NCBI GenBank assembly: GCA_016192345.1
Contig: JACPUH010000090.1
Span: forward strand, 1 to 64,000
Direction of reading: 5' to 3'
Source: Ignavibacteriales bacterium
GTDB lineage: Bacteria; Bacteroidota; Ignavibacteria; UBA10030
DNA length: 64,000 nt
Shown: positions 50,277-60,448 of the stretch, piece by piece
Layout: each line of letters opens with the position of its first letter
Numbering within the stretch: position 1 is the stretch's first letter
Program-made: the position numbers and the translations under genes
Notes under the pieces: model-generated
The model's database searches: none
The model's input: only the letters and a program-made list of their open reading frames with translations
What the model was told of the DNA's origin: nothing

Positions 50277-51671
50277 TTAGAGCCACTGAAGCGCGAACGT
50301 TGAGATAGTCAGGAAAATCGAGATCCCGATGACATCCTGGAATGCAGTCTCAAACGGACCGGCCGTTACCGCCGGGTCGAACCCGAGCCGCTTCGAGACC
50401 ATCGGCGTCGTCGATCCGATAAAGCCGGAAATATTGATGGAGAGAAACATAGAGAGCCCGACGACAACTCCGAACAGGGGGGTCCCATGCCACAGGGCCC
50501 CGATGAGTCCAAGGATAAATCCGCACGCAGACCCCAGGATGAGCGACGTCTGGACCTGGCGCCTGATCGGAATCCACCAGCGATTCGGATCGACATGTCC
50601 CGTGGCCAAGCCCCGAACGATGACGGCCGCGGCCTGCAGTCCGGTGTTGCCCGAGAGGGCCGAGATGATCGGCATGAACGATGCAAGGAGAATAACCTTC
50701 TCCAGCGTGGCGCTGAACTTGTGCACCACGACCCCGGCCATAAACTGAATCAGCAACGTGATCATGATCCACGGCAGGCGGAGCATGGCGATCTGGGTGG
50801 GGGACCGGTGTTCCATTTCATCCGCATCCGAACCGACCATCCGGGCGACATCCTCTTCGTGCTCTTCCTCCAACACGTCGACGATATCATCCACCGTGAT
50901 GCGCCCGACAAGCTTGCCGGCCTTATCCGTGACCGGCAGGGAGATGATATCGTACCGCTTGAATAACTGGGCCACCTTCTCCTGGTCCAGATCGGTCTCG
51001 GCGCTGACGAAATCGGCGGTCATCAACTTATTGACCCGTTTGTTCGGTGCGTGCAGGAGCAGATCCTGCAGGGAGACAACGCCGACCAACATCCCGTCGT
51101 CATCGACTACGAAAACGTTATAAATGTTCTTATGCTCCTTTGCCATCTTCCGGACGACACGGATCGTTTGTTTGATCGTGTCCTTTTGATTCACGACAGC
51201 AACCTCTTTCGCCATGATACCGCCGGCGGTGTTCTCGTCGTACCGTAACAACTCCTGGACCTCGGAGGAGTCTTCGACATCCATCGTCTCAAGAACCTCC
51301 TCGGCCCGTTCCTCCGGCAGTTCTGCCACAATATCCGCGGCGTCGTCGGAGTCCATCTGCCCGACGAGGCGCGTCAATTTTCCCTGCGGCAGGTTATGGA
51401 GCAGGAGTTCGCGCCGCAACTCGCTTACCTCCAGGATCACGTCGCCGGCAAGTTCCTCCGGTACGAGTCTGAAAACATACTCCGACTCTTCATCCGTCTC
51501 CAGACGGTTGATGATATGTGCGATGTCGGCAGGGTACAAATCCCTGAGGATGTTCAGGATGAGAAAATCGGATTTGGAATGGACCAATTCCTCGATATCC
51601 TGCATCAGCTCATCGTCCACTTCGATGAGCTCGCGCTGCGCGTCCTCGTGCTGTTGTTGTTCTTCGCTCAT
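50277..51671 (-). CDS. mgtE: Magnesium transporter MgtE
   Basis: A 464-residue protein with the full MgtE order. An acidic N-domain (DLYPADIAHIINRLETDEES, superhelical, Mg-sensing) is followed by a CBS pair (about residues 140-270, with YDIISLPVTDKAGKLVGRIT) and a plug helix. Five membrane helices follow, containing TGLQAAAVIVRGLATGHVD and the pore/ligand region IGSTTPMVSKRLGFDPAV. It imports Mg2+ and is gated by cytoplasmic Mg2+ through the N and CBS domains. It lies 32 bases downstream of rsmA and is probably cotranscribed. Confidence 0.93.
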   Translation of the reverse strand: MSEEQQQHEDAQRELIEVDDELMQDIEELVHSKSDFLILNILRDLYPADIAHIINRLETDEESEYVFRLVPEELAGDVILEVSELRRELLLHNLPQGKLTRLVGQMDSDDAADIVAELPEERAEEVLETMDVEDSSEVQELLRYDENTAGGIMAKEVAVVNQKDTIKQTIRVVRKMAKEHKNIYNVFVVDDDGMLVGVVSLQDLLLHAPNKRVNKLMTADFVSAETDLDQEKVAQLFKRYDIISLPVTDKAGKLVGRITVDDIVDVLEEEHEEDVARMVGSDADEMEHRSPTQIAMLRLPWIMITLLIQFMAGVVVHKFSATLEKVILLASFMPIISALSGNTGLQAAAVIVRGLATGHVDPNRWWIPIRRQVQTSLILGSACGFILGLIGALWHGTPLFGVVVGLSMFLSINISGFIGSTTPMVSKRLGFDPAVTAGPFETAFQDVIGISIFLTISTFALQWL

Positions 51672-51703
51672 GGTGAATCGCTTGTTGTTGTTCCCCGCAC
51701 GGC

Positions 51704-52519
51704 TTAGGAGAAAGCGAGGGTTACCTGTTCTTTAAACTGTTGCAGATCCAGAGAAAGTGCGACATAGTCCTGCGGAGAGAGTTCCTCGGCCCGCCGCGTC
51801 AAATCAAAGCCGGTGGAACGCAACTGGTCATCGGTAAATCCCATATACTTCAACCCATTGCGGAGAGTCTTCCGCCGTTTACCAAATGTCGCCCGCACGA
51901 TATTTCTGAAGAGGAGATCGTCGCAAACGGGGAGCTCACGTTTAAACACCAACCGGACGACAGCGGAGTCCACATTCGGAACGGGGTAAAACGAGTTCCG
52001 GGAGACCTTGAACAGAAGCCGTGGTTCGGTATAGTGCTTTGAGAAAATGGAAAGGATGCCGTATTCTTTTGTCCGAGGCCCGGCGACGAACCGCTGCGCC
52101 ACCTCGAGCTGCACCATCAAGGTGGCTTCAAGGACAGCCTCATGCTGGTCCAGCAGCCAAAAGAGGATGTCGCTTGTGATATAATACGGGATATTTCCAA
52201 CGACCTTGAACCGGGCACTACGCTGCTCAGCAAGCCTCGAGAGCGAAACGGCGAGCACATCCGACTGGAGAAGCTCGAGGGAATTACCGAACGTCTCCTG
52301 TAAAAATCCCACAGCCCTGGTATCGAGTTCAATTGCGAGGAGGTTCGGCGTCTTTTGCACCAGGAGCTTTGTCAGCGCCCCCTTCCCCGGCCCTATTTCA
52401 ATGACGTGATCGCCGCTCTGCAATGCGAGACTCTGAACGATATTGCGGGCGATGTTGTCGTCATGGAGGAAATTCTGACCAAGGGATTTTTTTGGTATGA
52501 TCATGGAGCCGGCGCGCAT
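51704..52519 (-). CDS. rsmA: 16S rRNA dimethyladenosine transferase RsmA (KsgA)
   Basis: A 271-residue methyltransferase that dimethylates two adjacent adenosines near the 3' end of 16S rRNA. Motifs in order: PKKSLGQNFLHDD, the SAM-binding HVIEIGPGKGALT, the acidic ELDTRAV, LQSDVLAV, catalytic GNIPYYITSDILF (NIPY) and FYPVPNVDSAVVRLV. Length is normal. Starts at 52519 or 52504 are both possible; neither has a strong ribosome site. It is the first gene of a six-gene minus-strand run through mgtE, PAP2, a small protein, LysE and the phosphatase. Confidence 0.93.
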   Translation of the reverse strand: MRAGSMIIPKKSLGQNFLHDDNIARNIVQSLALQSGDHVIEIGPGKGALTKLLVQKTPNLLAIELDTRAVGFLQETFGNSLELLQSDVLAVSLSRLAEQRSARFKVVGNIPYYITSDILFWLLDQHEAVLEATLMVQLEVAQRFVAGPRTKEYGILSIFSKHYTEPRLLFKVSRNSFYPVPNVDSAVVRLVFKRELPVCDDLLFRNIVRATFGKRRKTLRNGLKYMGFTDDQLRSTGFDLTRRAEELSPQDYVALSLDLQQFKEQVTLAFS

Positions 52520-52655
52520 GGACGGCTCAATATACGGAACCCCTCAGGGAATTTCAATTTCTGAATCAGGCATGGGTCCAAGTTGAAGGATGCTGAGGCT
52601 TGTCCTCAATTGATGGGTTCAGTCGCCCATAGTTTTCTGGGGTGCAGATCCCAAT

Positions 52656-52712
52656 GGGAGAATGCCAGTGCATTCTTTCATTGTATGCCTCCGGCTGTGC
52701 TCGTTGCATTTC
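52656..52712 (+). repeat. Dispersed hairpin element, copy B
   Basis: A perfect AGAATGC/GCATTCT stem with loop CAGT, followed by CATTGTATGCCTCCGGCTGT. It has the same layout as 4950-5000 and 58494-58534, but with different stem bases that still pair. Confidence 0.55.
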
Positions 52713-52755
52713 GGACGATTTTCAGTTACTTTGGCTCCGAAAATTTTCACCCATC

Positions 52756-53709
52756 ATGACCCACACTCCCTCTACACAGTCCCCTCATATTTCCGTCGTC
52801 GTTCCCCTCCTCAACGAGGAGGAATCTCTTCGTGAGCTGTATGAGAAAATAGCGTCAACCCTCCGGGAAGCGGGGAAACGCTATGAGATCATTTTCGTCG
52901 ATGACGGGAGTACGGATGGTTCCTTCGCCGTTTTACAGGAACTACATGCACGCGACGCCTCCATCAAGGTTGTTCGTTTTCGCAGGAATTTCGGCAAGTC
53001 CGCTGCCCTCTCCATCGGGTTCCAGGAGGCGGAGGGGGAGTTCGTGGTTACCATGGATGCAGATCTCCAGGACGACCCGGCGGAGATTCCCGGACTGATT
53101 CACGCGATGGGAGATCAATTCGACCTCATCTCGGGGTGGAAAAAGAAACGCTTCGACCCGCTCTCCAAAACGATCCCTTCGCGCTTTTTCAATTTTGTCA
53201 CCGGCAAAGTGACCGGGATCCCGATTCATGACTTCAACTGTGGCCTTAAGGCGTACCGGCGCGAGGTTGTGAAAGAAGTGAATGTGTACGGCGAGCTCCA
53301 CCGGTACATCCCGGCGCTGGCGCATTGGGCCGGGTACCGGGTCGGCGAGAAAGTGGTGCAGCATCACCCGCGCAAATACGGACACACCAAGTTCGGTCTC
53401 AGTCGCTTCTTCAAGGGGTTCCTGGACCTGATGACGGTCCTTTTTACCACACGCTACATTCGCAGGCCGCTCCATCTGTTCGGCGGTTGGGGGATCTTCT
53501 CGTTCCTGCTCGGTGTCGCTATCGACGGGTATCTTTCCGTCGAATGGATCCTCGGCAGAACCTCGCTCAGTAACAGGCCCCTCTTTCTTGTCGGGTTCCT
53601 CCTCATCATCATCGGCATCCAGTTCATCTCGATAGGACTCTTGGGGGAGATGATCACGCGGCAGGACCGGGGGGAACAAACCTATTCCATCCGTGAGACA
53701 ATCCGGTAG
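52756..53709 (+). CDS. Family 2 glycosyltransferase (DPM1/GtrB-like), two C-terminal helices
   Basis: A 317-residue membrane enzyme. The catalytic domain has SVVVPLLNEEESL, FVDDGSTDGS, FRRNFGKSAAL and the metal motif MDADLQDDP, then DFNCGLKAYRREV, all typical of polyisoprenyl-phosphate sugar transferases. Two membrane helices close the protein (LFGGWGIFSFLLGVAIDGYL and LVGFLLIIIGIQFISIGLLG). It moves a sugar from a nucleotide donor to a lipid phosphate, for glycan or lipid modification. The ATG at 52756 is taken; extension to a GTG at 52642 would run through the repeat element. No ribosome site is evident. Confidence 0.87.
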   Translation: MTHTPSTQSPHISVVVPLLNEEESLRELYEKIASTLREAGKRYEIIFVDDGSTDGSFAVLQELHARDASIKVVRFRRNFGKSAALSIGFQEAEGEFVVTMDADLQDDPAEIPGLIHAMGDQFDLISGWKKKRFDPLSKTIPSRFFNFVTGKVTGIPIHDFNCGLKAYRREVVKEVNVYGELHRYIPALAHWAGYRVGEKVVQHHPRKYGHTKFGLSRFFKGFLDLMTVLFTTRYIRRPLHLFGGWGIFSFLLGVAIDGYLSVEWILGRTSLSNRPLFLVGFLLIIIGIQFISIGLLGEMITRQDRGEQTYSIRETIR

Positions 53710-53744
53710 CACCTCATCGCAACGCAGTGCCGCAAACGGTCAGG

Positions 53745-54455
53745 CTATCGGAGGGTGTGGTACACGGACTGCACATCGTCATCCGCCTCCAGATCTTCAA
53801 TCATCTCCAACACTTCCTTCGCATGATCTTCGCTTAATTCCTTGGTCGTCGTGGGGAGATAATGCCATTCGGCACTTGTGGCCACGATCCCCTTGTCCTC
53901 CAGGATCTTTTGGATTTTTCCGAAGTCGTTAAACGAGGTGTACACCACGATCTCATGGTCATCCTGCTCCAACTCTTCAAGACCATGGTCGATGAACTCC
54001 AGCTCGAACTCTTCCACGTTGGTGATTGCTCCCGCAGGAAACTTGAACACCCCTTTGCGTTCGAACATGAACGCGACGGAGCCGTTTGCCGCCAGCGATC
54101 CGTTGTGTTTGGTGAAATGATGGCGGACGTTGGCGACAGTCCGCGTCGGGTTGTCGGTTGCACACTCCACCAGCACCGCGATGCCGTGAGGTGCATAACC
54201 TTCATAGAGTGATTGCTGGAATCCCTGCTCGTCCTTCGACGTGGCCCGCTTGATCGCCGCCTCGATCCGGTCTTTCGGCATGTTGACGCCTTTGGCGTTC
54301 TGGACCGCGATCCGGAGCCGCGCGTTGTATTTGGGGTCCCCTCCTCCCTCCCTGACCGCGATCGCAATTTCCCGGCCGATCTTGGTGAAGGATTTTGCCA
54401 TACGGTCATACCGGGCGAACATCTTGTGTTTGCGCTTTTCGAAGATACGTCCCAT
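53745..54455 (-). CDS. YebC/PmpR-family protein
   Basis: A 236-residue protein of the YebC family: RMAKSFTKIGREIAIAVREG at the start, NMPKDRIEAAIKRATSKDE, the central YEGYAPHGIAVLVECATDNP and three-domain architecture. Formerly seen as transcription regulators, YebC proteins were recently tied to translation of difficult sequences such as polyproline runs. The start follows AGGAAGTG. It converges with the glycosyltransferase gene, 35 bases apart, and is divergent from typA. Role beyond the family is not deducible. Confidence 0.9.
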   Translation of the reverse strand: MGRIFEKRKHKMFARYDRMAKSFTKIGREIAIAVREGGGDPKYNARLRIAVQNAKGVNMPKDRIEAAIKRATSKDEQGFQQSLYEGYAPHGIAVLVECATDNPTRTVANVRHHFTKHNGSLAANGSVAFMFERKGVFKFPAGAITNVEEFELEFIDHGLEELEQDDHEIVVYTSFNDFGKIQKILEDKGIVATSAEWHYLPTTTKELSEDHAKEVLEMIEDLEADDDVQSVYHTLR

Positions 54456-54924
54456 GGTTCACTTCCTCTTTGATGCAAGGATTCGTTCAACGGGGGAGAC
54501 AAGATACAAATTTTTGGCAGGAAGAGAAACAGCAAAGACTGAGGGCACACCGAAACAAGTCATACATGGAATCTGTGTTTTCCTATCAGGGAGAAATATC
54601 GCTTGCATTCCTCACGGACGCAAAAGAACTGCAGTATGACTTCGTCGGCCTCATCGAAGATCTGTGGTGCGGAGGGAGGTCGCTAGGCCAAGTATGGACC
54701 TTGACCGCTGCTGTGTCCCTGACAGACACATTCTTGTTCTTTCGAACGCCTTATCCTTTCAGCATGTCTTGGCCCATGGGTCTGCCGAAAACGGGGGTTT
54801 GGTTTTTCGGACAAATCGTCGTATCTTCACAACGCCTCAGGCAAGCAATGCCTCACGACGTGGGACGCTGCCCGAGGCATTTTTATCTCCTCACCGGGGA
54901 AAACCACGGAGGGGAACTGGAACC
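54456..54924. other. Long leader/intergenic region between yebC and typA
   Basis: About 470 bases without a supported gene. A long open frame (54395-54928) crosses it, but it runs antisense over the yebC start and its peptide is cysteine-, phenylalanine- and tryptophan-rich and unlike any family I know. The right end holds the terminator-like hairpin at 54847-54885. No confident promoter is seen. Confidence 0.45.
54847..54885 (+). terminator. Terminator-like hairpin upstream of typA (possible attenuator)
   Basis: AATGCCTC (54847-54854) pairs with GAGGCATT (54874-54881), followed by TTTTAT. A second GCCTC about 15 bases further upstream could compete for the same right arm. It lies 40 bases before the typA start, so it may end a small RNA or regulate typA. 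Confidence 0.5.
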
Positions 54925-56817
<1,893 letters not shown>

Positions 56818-56865
56818 AAGCGTTGTTGCACATTGGACCCGGTGCCTGACCATGGAGGACGTCCC

Positions 56866-58041
56866 ATGGGTATGTTTTCTGCAAGAACGGAATGGGATTT
56901 TCAGCCCAACACGCTGACGTCACTCCTCGCCGAGAAGCGTTTGCAGGGGGAAGAAATCCTCGACCTGACCGAGTCGAACCCGACCCGGTGTGGATTTGAC
57001 TATCAACCTCAGTACACCCTCGAAGCGCTCTCTACCCGCCGATCGTTAGTCTATGAACCCCACCCTAAAGGGATCCTTTCGGCCCGATCTGCGGTCGCAG
57101 AGTACTATGCCCGTCAGGGGATCGACGTCAATCCGGACTACATTATCCTGACGGCAGGTACCAGTGAAGCGTACACCTTTCTTCTCCGGCTTCTTTGCAA
57201 TGGACGTGATTCCGTCACCCTTGTGAAACCGGGGTACCCTCTCCTGGAGTACCTTTGCCAGATGAATGATGTCGTCGGGCGGCATGTTCACCTTCAGTAC
57301 AATCAAGGCTGGCACCTCGATCTCGACGCTCTGAAGGTGGAGCTCGCGGCACGGGCAAAAGCCGTCGCACTGGTGCACCCCAACAATCCAACGGGTTCTG
57401 CCATTCGCCACTACGAGCGGGAGGCAATTGTCGGCGCGGCAATCGGCACCGGTGCAGCCCTTCTGGTGGATGAGGTATTCCACCCGTTCCAGGGTGACGG
57501 AACGACTCCCCTCGCGCCCAGTTTTGCATCCAACAGGGGCTGTCTCACATTTACCATGAACGGAATTTCAAAGCTTCTCGGTCTTCCCCAGTTCAAACTT
57601 GCCTGGATCGTCGTCTCAGGTCCTCCGGCTGAAGTGGAGGTGGCGGTCGCACGGCTGGAGATGATTGGCGATCTTTTCCTCTCCGTCAGTACGCCGATTC
57701 AACAAGCTCTCCCTGTCCTGCTGCAGGACCCTGCAGGTCTCACCAGGCAGATCAAGGAAAGGGTCGGCAAAAACCGGGCGAACCTCTCGGCAAAGTCGGA
57801 TAAGGTTTCGGCCGTCGAGCTTATTGGTGAAGAGGGGGGATGGTATGCGGTCTTACGGTTACCGCGTGTGCGTACGGACGAGGAATGGGCTCACCTCTTT
57901 CTCAAGGATTTAAACATCCTGGTTCACCCAGGGTGCCTCTTTGATTTTGAGGATGAGGCCATCGTGGTTGTCAGCCTTCTCCAGAAGGAGGAGATCTTCC
58001 AACGGGCGGTTGAGGGAGTTCTCTCGATGGTTGACGTTTGA
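56866..58041 (+). CDS. PLP-dependent class I/II aminotransferase
   Basis: A 391-residue fold-type I enzyme. Landmarks: LDLTESNPTRCGF near the start, ILTAGTSEAYTFLLRLL, VHPNNPTGSAI, the LVDEVFHPFQ Asp that binds the pyridine ring, and TMNGISKLLGLPQFKLAW with the PLP lysine at residue 236. It resembles MalY/alanine-type transaminases used in amino acid metabolism; substrate unknown. GGAGGACG lies upstream of the ATG. Its final codons overlap the promoter of the tRNA locus. Confidence 0.88.
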   Translation: MGMFSARTEWDFQPNTLTSLLAEKRLQGEEILDLTESNPTRCGFDYQPQYTLEALSTRRSLVYEPHPKGILSARSAVAEYYARQGIDVNPDYIILTAGTSEAYTFLLRLLCNGRDSVTLVKPGYPLLEYLCQMNDVVGRHVHLQYNQGWHLDLDALKVELAARAKAVALVHPNNPTGSAIRHYEREAIVGAAIGTGAALLVDEVFHPFQGDGTTPLAPSFASNRGCLTFTMNGISKLLGLPQFKLAWIVVSGPPAEVEVAVARLEMIGDLFLSVSTPIQQALPVLLQDPAGLTRQIKERVGKNRANLSAKSDKVSAVELIGEEGGWYAVLRLPRVRTDEEWAHLFLKDLNILVHPGCLFDFEDEAIVVVSLLQKEEIFQRAVEGVLSMVDV

Positions 58042-58059
58042 AACGAATGTTGGTATATT
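58031..58059 (+). promoter_or_regulatory. Promoter of the tRNA-Val locus
   Basis: TTGACG (58031-58036), a 17-base spacer and TATATT (58054-58059). Transcription would start about five bases before the first tRNA fragment at 58071. It overlaps the stop of the aminotransferase gene. Confidence 0.7.
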
Positions 58060-58070
58060 TGCGCCGTGTC

Positions 58071-58085
58071 GGACGCTTAGCTCAG
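58071..58085 (+). pseudogene. 5' fragment of tRNA-Val (15 bases)
   Basis: GGACGCTTAGCTCAG is identical to the first 15 bases of the intact tRNA at 58194-58208. It sits at the distance from the promoter where the real tRNA would be expected. A 108-base palindromic insert separates the two copies, which then look like 15-base direct repeats around the insert. Confidence 0.8.
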
Positions 58086-58088
58086 TCC

Positions 58089-58140
58089 CAATTTGACCGC
58101 ACTTGGCGAACGGAGTGAAGCCAAGTTCGATGTCAAATTG
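58089..58140. repeat. Nested palindrome, tRNA locus unit 1
   Basis: CAATTTGAC/GTCAAATTG outer arms (58089-58097, 58132-58140) enclose ACTTGGC/GCCAAGT (58101-58107, 58120-58126). The reverse complement resembles the units at 58288-58360 and 58569 onward. Confidence 0.75.
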
Positions 58141-58145
58141 AGGAT

Positions 58146-58173
58146 CCCGTCCGAAGGACGGGACTGGTTTTTT
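58146..58173 (+). terminator. Terminator-like hairpin between promoter and tRNA-Val
   Basis: CCCGTCC, loop GAA, GGACGGG, then ACTGGTTTTTT. It has the shape of a rho-independent terminator yet lies between the promoter and the intact tRNA. Confidence 0.55.
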
Positions 58174-58193
58174 CCAAGTTGATGGAGTTCATA

Positions 58194-58268
58194 GGACGCT
58201 TAGCTCAGCTGGTTCAGAGCGCCGCCCTTACAAGGCGGAGGTCGTAGGTTCGATCCCTACAGCGTCCA
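58194..58268 (+). tRNA. tRNA-Val, anticodon UAC
   Basis: A complete cloverleaf: acceptor GGACGCT/AGCGTCC, D stem GCTC/GAGC, anticodon stem CCGCC/GGCGG with loop CTTACAA (anticodon TAC at 58229-58231), variable AGGTC, T stem GTAGG/CCTAC with loop TTCGATC, discriminator A. CCA is not encoded. It is flanked on both sides by palindromes and partial tRNA copies. Confidence 0.97.
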
Positions 58269-58287
58269 CCGACCTTACAAGTCCCGT

Positions 58288-58360
58288 TCCCGTTTTTCGG
58301 AAACGGGATCCTCGATTTGGCAACCACTCCCTTCGCTTTCGCTCGGGTCGTGGGCCGAAT
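58288..58360. repeat. Palindromic unit 2, downstream of tRNA-Val
   Basis: TCCCGTTT/AAACGGGA hairpin with loop TTCGG, then GATCCTCGATTTGG and an imperfect hairpin containing CTTCGCTTTCGCTCG between CCAC and GTGG. Unit 3 repeats this order. Confidence 0.7.
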
Positions 58361-58366
58361 TGGAAC

Positions 58367-58446
58367 AAGGTGGAGGTCGTAGGTTGAGCGTATTTCGCGA
58401 AATCCCGATATCCTTTTGATCGGGATTCGATCCCTACAGCGTCCAC
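58367..58446 (+). pseudogene. tRNA-Val 3' half with a hairpin inserted in the T-loop
   Basis: AAGGTGGAGGTCGTAGGTT, then about 40 inserted bases, then TTCGATCCCTACAGCGTCCA. The insert (58386-58425) contains TTCGCGAA and a 9-bp stem AATCCCGAT/ATCGGGATT whose last bases overlap the flank. Without the insert this is the 3' part of the same tRNA. Confidence 0.8.
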
Positions 58447-58460
58447 GGTGATCCCGTCAC

Positions 58461-58562
58461 AGAGTTGGTGATTGGAGAGCGCAGTTCCGAGCAGGGGAAT
58501 GCTGTCGCATTCTCTAGTAGTAGGCCTTCGGCGGTCGCTGGTTCGATCCCAGTAGCGTCCAC
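58461..58562 (+). pseudogene. Second degenerate tRNA-like fragment
   Basis: GGTCGCTGGTTCGATCCCAG then TAGCGTCCAC (58533-58562) is a T-arm and 3' acceptor strand. A D-arm-like GTTGGTGATTGGAGAGCG precedes it, and hairpin element copy C lies where the anticodon arm should be. The 5' acceptor strand is absent. Confidence 0.6.
58494..58534 (+). repeat. Dispersed hairpin element, copy C
   Basis: GAATGC/GCATTC with loop TGTC, then TCTAGTAGTAGGCCTTCGGC. It aligns with copy B (GAATGC/GCATTC stem and TATGCCTCCGGC tail), and is inserted within a tRNA-like sequence. Confidence 0.5.
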
Positions 58563-58568
58563 GCAGAC

Positions 58569-58591
58569 CCCGTCACATAAAACGTGACGGG
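58569..58591. repeat. Palindromic unit 3
   Basis: CCCGTCAC/GTGACGGG hairpin, followed by GATCATCAATTCGGC and CGCTCGCTTTCGCTCG as in unit 2. The remaining bases up to the response regulator gene show no further feature. Confidence 0.7.
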
Positions 58592-58787
58592 ATCATCAAT
58601 TCGGCGGCCACTCCCGCTCGCTTTCGCTCGTGCCGCATCCCTCAGTGCGGATGCCGGAGAAGTTTACCATATGGAACACCCCTCATCGCAATTTTTTTCC
58701 CTTTGACGCACATCAACTTCGGCTTTTGATATTCTTCTATATTGATTTAAGAATTTAAATCTTTTCATCCCCTGCAAGGAGCCGACG

Positions 58788-59492
58788 ATGTCTTCCCCGC
58801 AAGCCGATGTCAAAGCGTTCAACAATCTCAATATTCTTTTTGTCGACGACGACGCGGCGTTTTCAAGAACCATCGCGATGATGTTGCATGAAAGCTTCGG
58901 CCATAACACGAAACTTGCAACGTCGATCTATCAAGCCTATGCGGAAATTCAACGCAGTAATTTTGACGTGATTCTCCTTGACTACAAACTCGACGATGGG
59001 AGCGGGCTCGACGTCCTTCAGTGGATGCAGGATCATTCCATCGACGTTCCGGTGATTCTCGTAACCGGCCATGGTTGTGAAGAGGTTGCCGTGGATGCGA
59101 TGAAGCTGGGAGCGTACGACTATGTCAATAAAGGACATATCTCGTTCGATTACATTCCCGTGTTGATTCACAAGACAAAAGAGCGCCACCTCGTTGTCAG
59201 GCAACAGCGTCAACGGAACACCGCAATTCAGGCATTCCAGAACGCGGTCCACTCCAGTCTTTTTCTCATAGGTCAGTCCATTGCTAACATTCAGGCGCAG
59301 TTGGATCGGCAGGGACAGGCGCCGGTTGACGACCGCGCTCTGGAAGGGCAGACCACTGAGGCTCTTCAGGCGATAGCCCACGAAACACGGTTGATCAGGG
59401 AAACTATTGCTTCCTTGAATGACCTGAACGACCTGCTCTCGCAGGAACGTTCCGGTGAGCAGGTCACGCTCGCTCCCCGCATGGGTCAGTAA
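58788..59492 (+). CDS. Response regulator with C-terminal helical region
   Basis: A 234-residue protein. Residues about 12-130 are a receiver domain: acidic D20-D22 in ILFVDDD, phospho-acceptor D65 in VILLDYKLDDG, the switch threonine in ILVTGHG. The usual lysine (KP) is replaced by VNKGHI, a change seen in some atypical receivers. The rest is a helical, Gln-rich segment without a DNA-binding motif. It probably signals by protein contact. The ribosome site GCAAGGAG precedes the ATG. It is near, though not adjacent to, a second regulator and a sensor kinase. Confidence 0.83.
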   Translation: MSSPQADVKAFNNLNILFVDDDAAFSRTIAMMLHESFGHNTKLATSIYQAYAEIQRSNFDVILLDYKLDDGSGLDVLQWMQDHSIDVPVILVTGHGCEEVAVDAMKLGAYDYVNKGHISFDYIPVLIHKTKERHLVVRQQRQRNTAIQAFQNAVHSSLFLIGQSIANIQAQLDRQGQAPVDDRALEGQTTEALQAIAHETRLIRETIASLNDLNDLLSQERSGEQVTLAPRMGQ

Positions 59493-59831
59493 GGAATGCG
59501 GGGGTGCGGGCCCTACTCCTGAACCGCCTATTCCCGAACTGCCATTCTTTTTTTGACTTTCTCTTTTCCTCTTTTTACCTTCTCACAACGTCGAAAATTC
59601 CTCGCGTTCGCCCCACCACGCACACTGGACCAAGGCGATGAAGAGCGTATCGTTCCTCATCAGTACCGGCCAGGGGGCCTTTCTCAATATATTACAATCC
59701 CGATCGAACGGCCTGCTCCCGAGTGAGCAGAACGTCCACCGGATCCTTCCCAACTCGCGGGGGAACCGACTCTCTTTTTTTCATCACCAGACCGGCCTGC
59801 AGAACCGGAGAGGAGTTGAAACGCGGCACGC
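59493..59831. other. Gene-poor stretch between regulator and membrane protein
   Basis: A pyrimidine-rich segment (59545-59580) and a 65-codon open frame (59638-59835) without ribosome site or recognisable pattern. Nothing further is supported. Confidence 0.4.
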
Positions 59832-60296
59832 ATGAAATTCACTCCTGTCGTCATTCTTAAACTGTTCGTACTGACTGTTATGTTGAACCTCGTCCGGTAC
59901 GTTGTCATCGGGTTTGTGGAGGAGATCGTTATTTTTGAAAAGCTTGGCGCGGCCATGGCTGCGAGCCCGTCATATTTCAATTTGGAATTCACAACGGCGG
60001 ATTGGGTGACGTCGTATCTCTACAATTTTGTCATGTGGCTCATGCTGACCGTGTTCTTTCATAAAACGCATCCCTTTTTGCGCGGGAGTATGATCCTCAA
60101 AAGTCTGAAGGTGTACGTTCCCACTCTCGTCGTTTTCCTGAGCATCAGCGCGATTTTTATGAATCATTACAGTCACCCCAAAGATTTCTATCTCTATATC
60201 ATGCTTGATGCGGTCCTCGTGTTTCCGCTCGTTGCAGTGGCAAACGGCCTTCTCTACCCGTTTCTTGTAAGGCCTGAACCGGGGGCGGCCTCCTAG
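59832..60296 (+). CDS. Four-helix membrane protein of unknown function
   Basis: A 154-residue protein with four hydrophobic segments (ILKLFVLTVMLNLVRYVVIG, WVTSYLYNFVMWLMLTVFF, VYVPTLVVFLSISAIFM and MLDAVLVFPLVAVANGLLY). A GGAGAGGAG stretch lies about 20 bases upstream of the ATG. No family is recognised. It lies between two response-regulator genes, which may be chance. Confidence 0.6.
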   Translation: MKFTPVVILKLFVLTVMLNLVRYVVIGFVEEIVIFEKLGAAMAASPSYFNLEFTTADWVTSYLYNFVMWLMLTVFFHKTHPFLRGSMILKSLKVYVPTLVVFLSISAIFMNHYSHPKDFYLYIMLDAVLVFPLVAVANGLLYPFLVRPEPGAAS

Positions 60297-60448
60297 GCAA
60301 ACTGCGGTACGTTTGTGCTTCCGCGGTCAATTCCCATTTTGCATGTTCCCCTTTAACCTGTTATACTTGACAGCCGGGGGCCTCGGGGAAGCAGCGGTCC
60401 GTGGGGACTTTCACATCCATCTCGATCACCACTCGTTCGCCATTTCGT

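Noticed and set aside
58194-58562. Reading the tRNA fragments as an intron-containing or split tRNA
   Set aside because: The inserts do not sit at the usual intron position, the fragments lack matching halves and an intact copy is present.
59638-59835. 65-codon frame before the four-helix membrane protein
   Set aside because: No ribosome site or hydrophobic pattern, and it overlaps the start of the better-supported gene.
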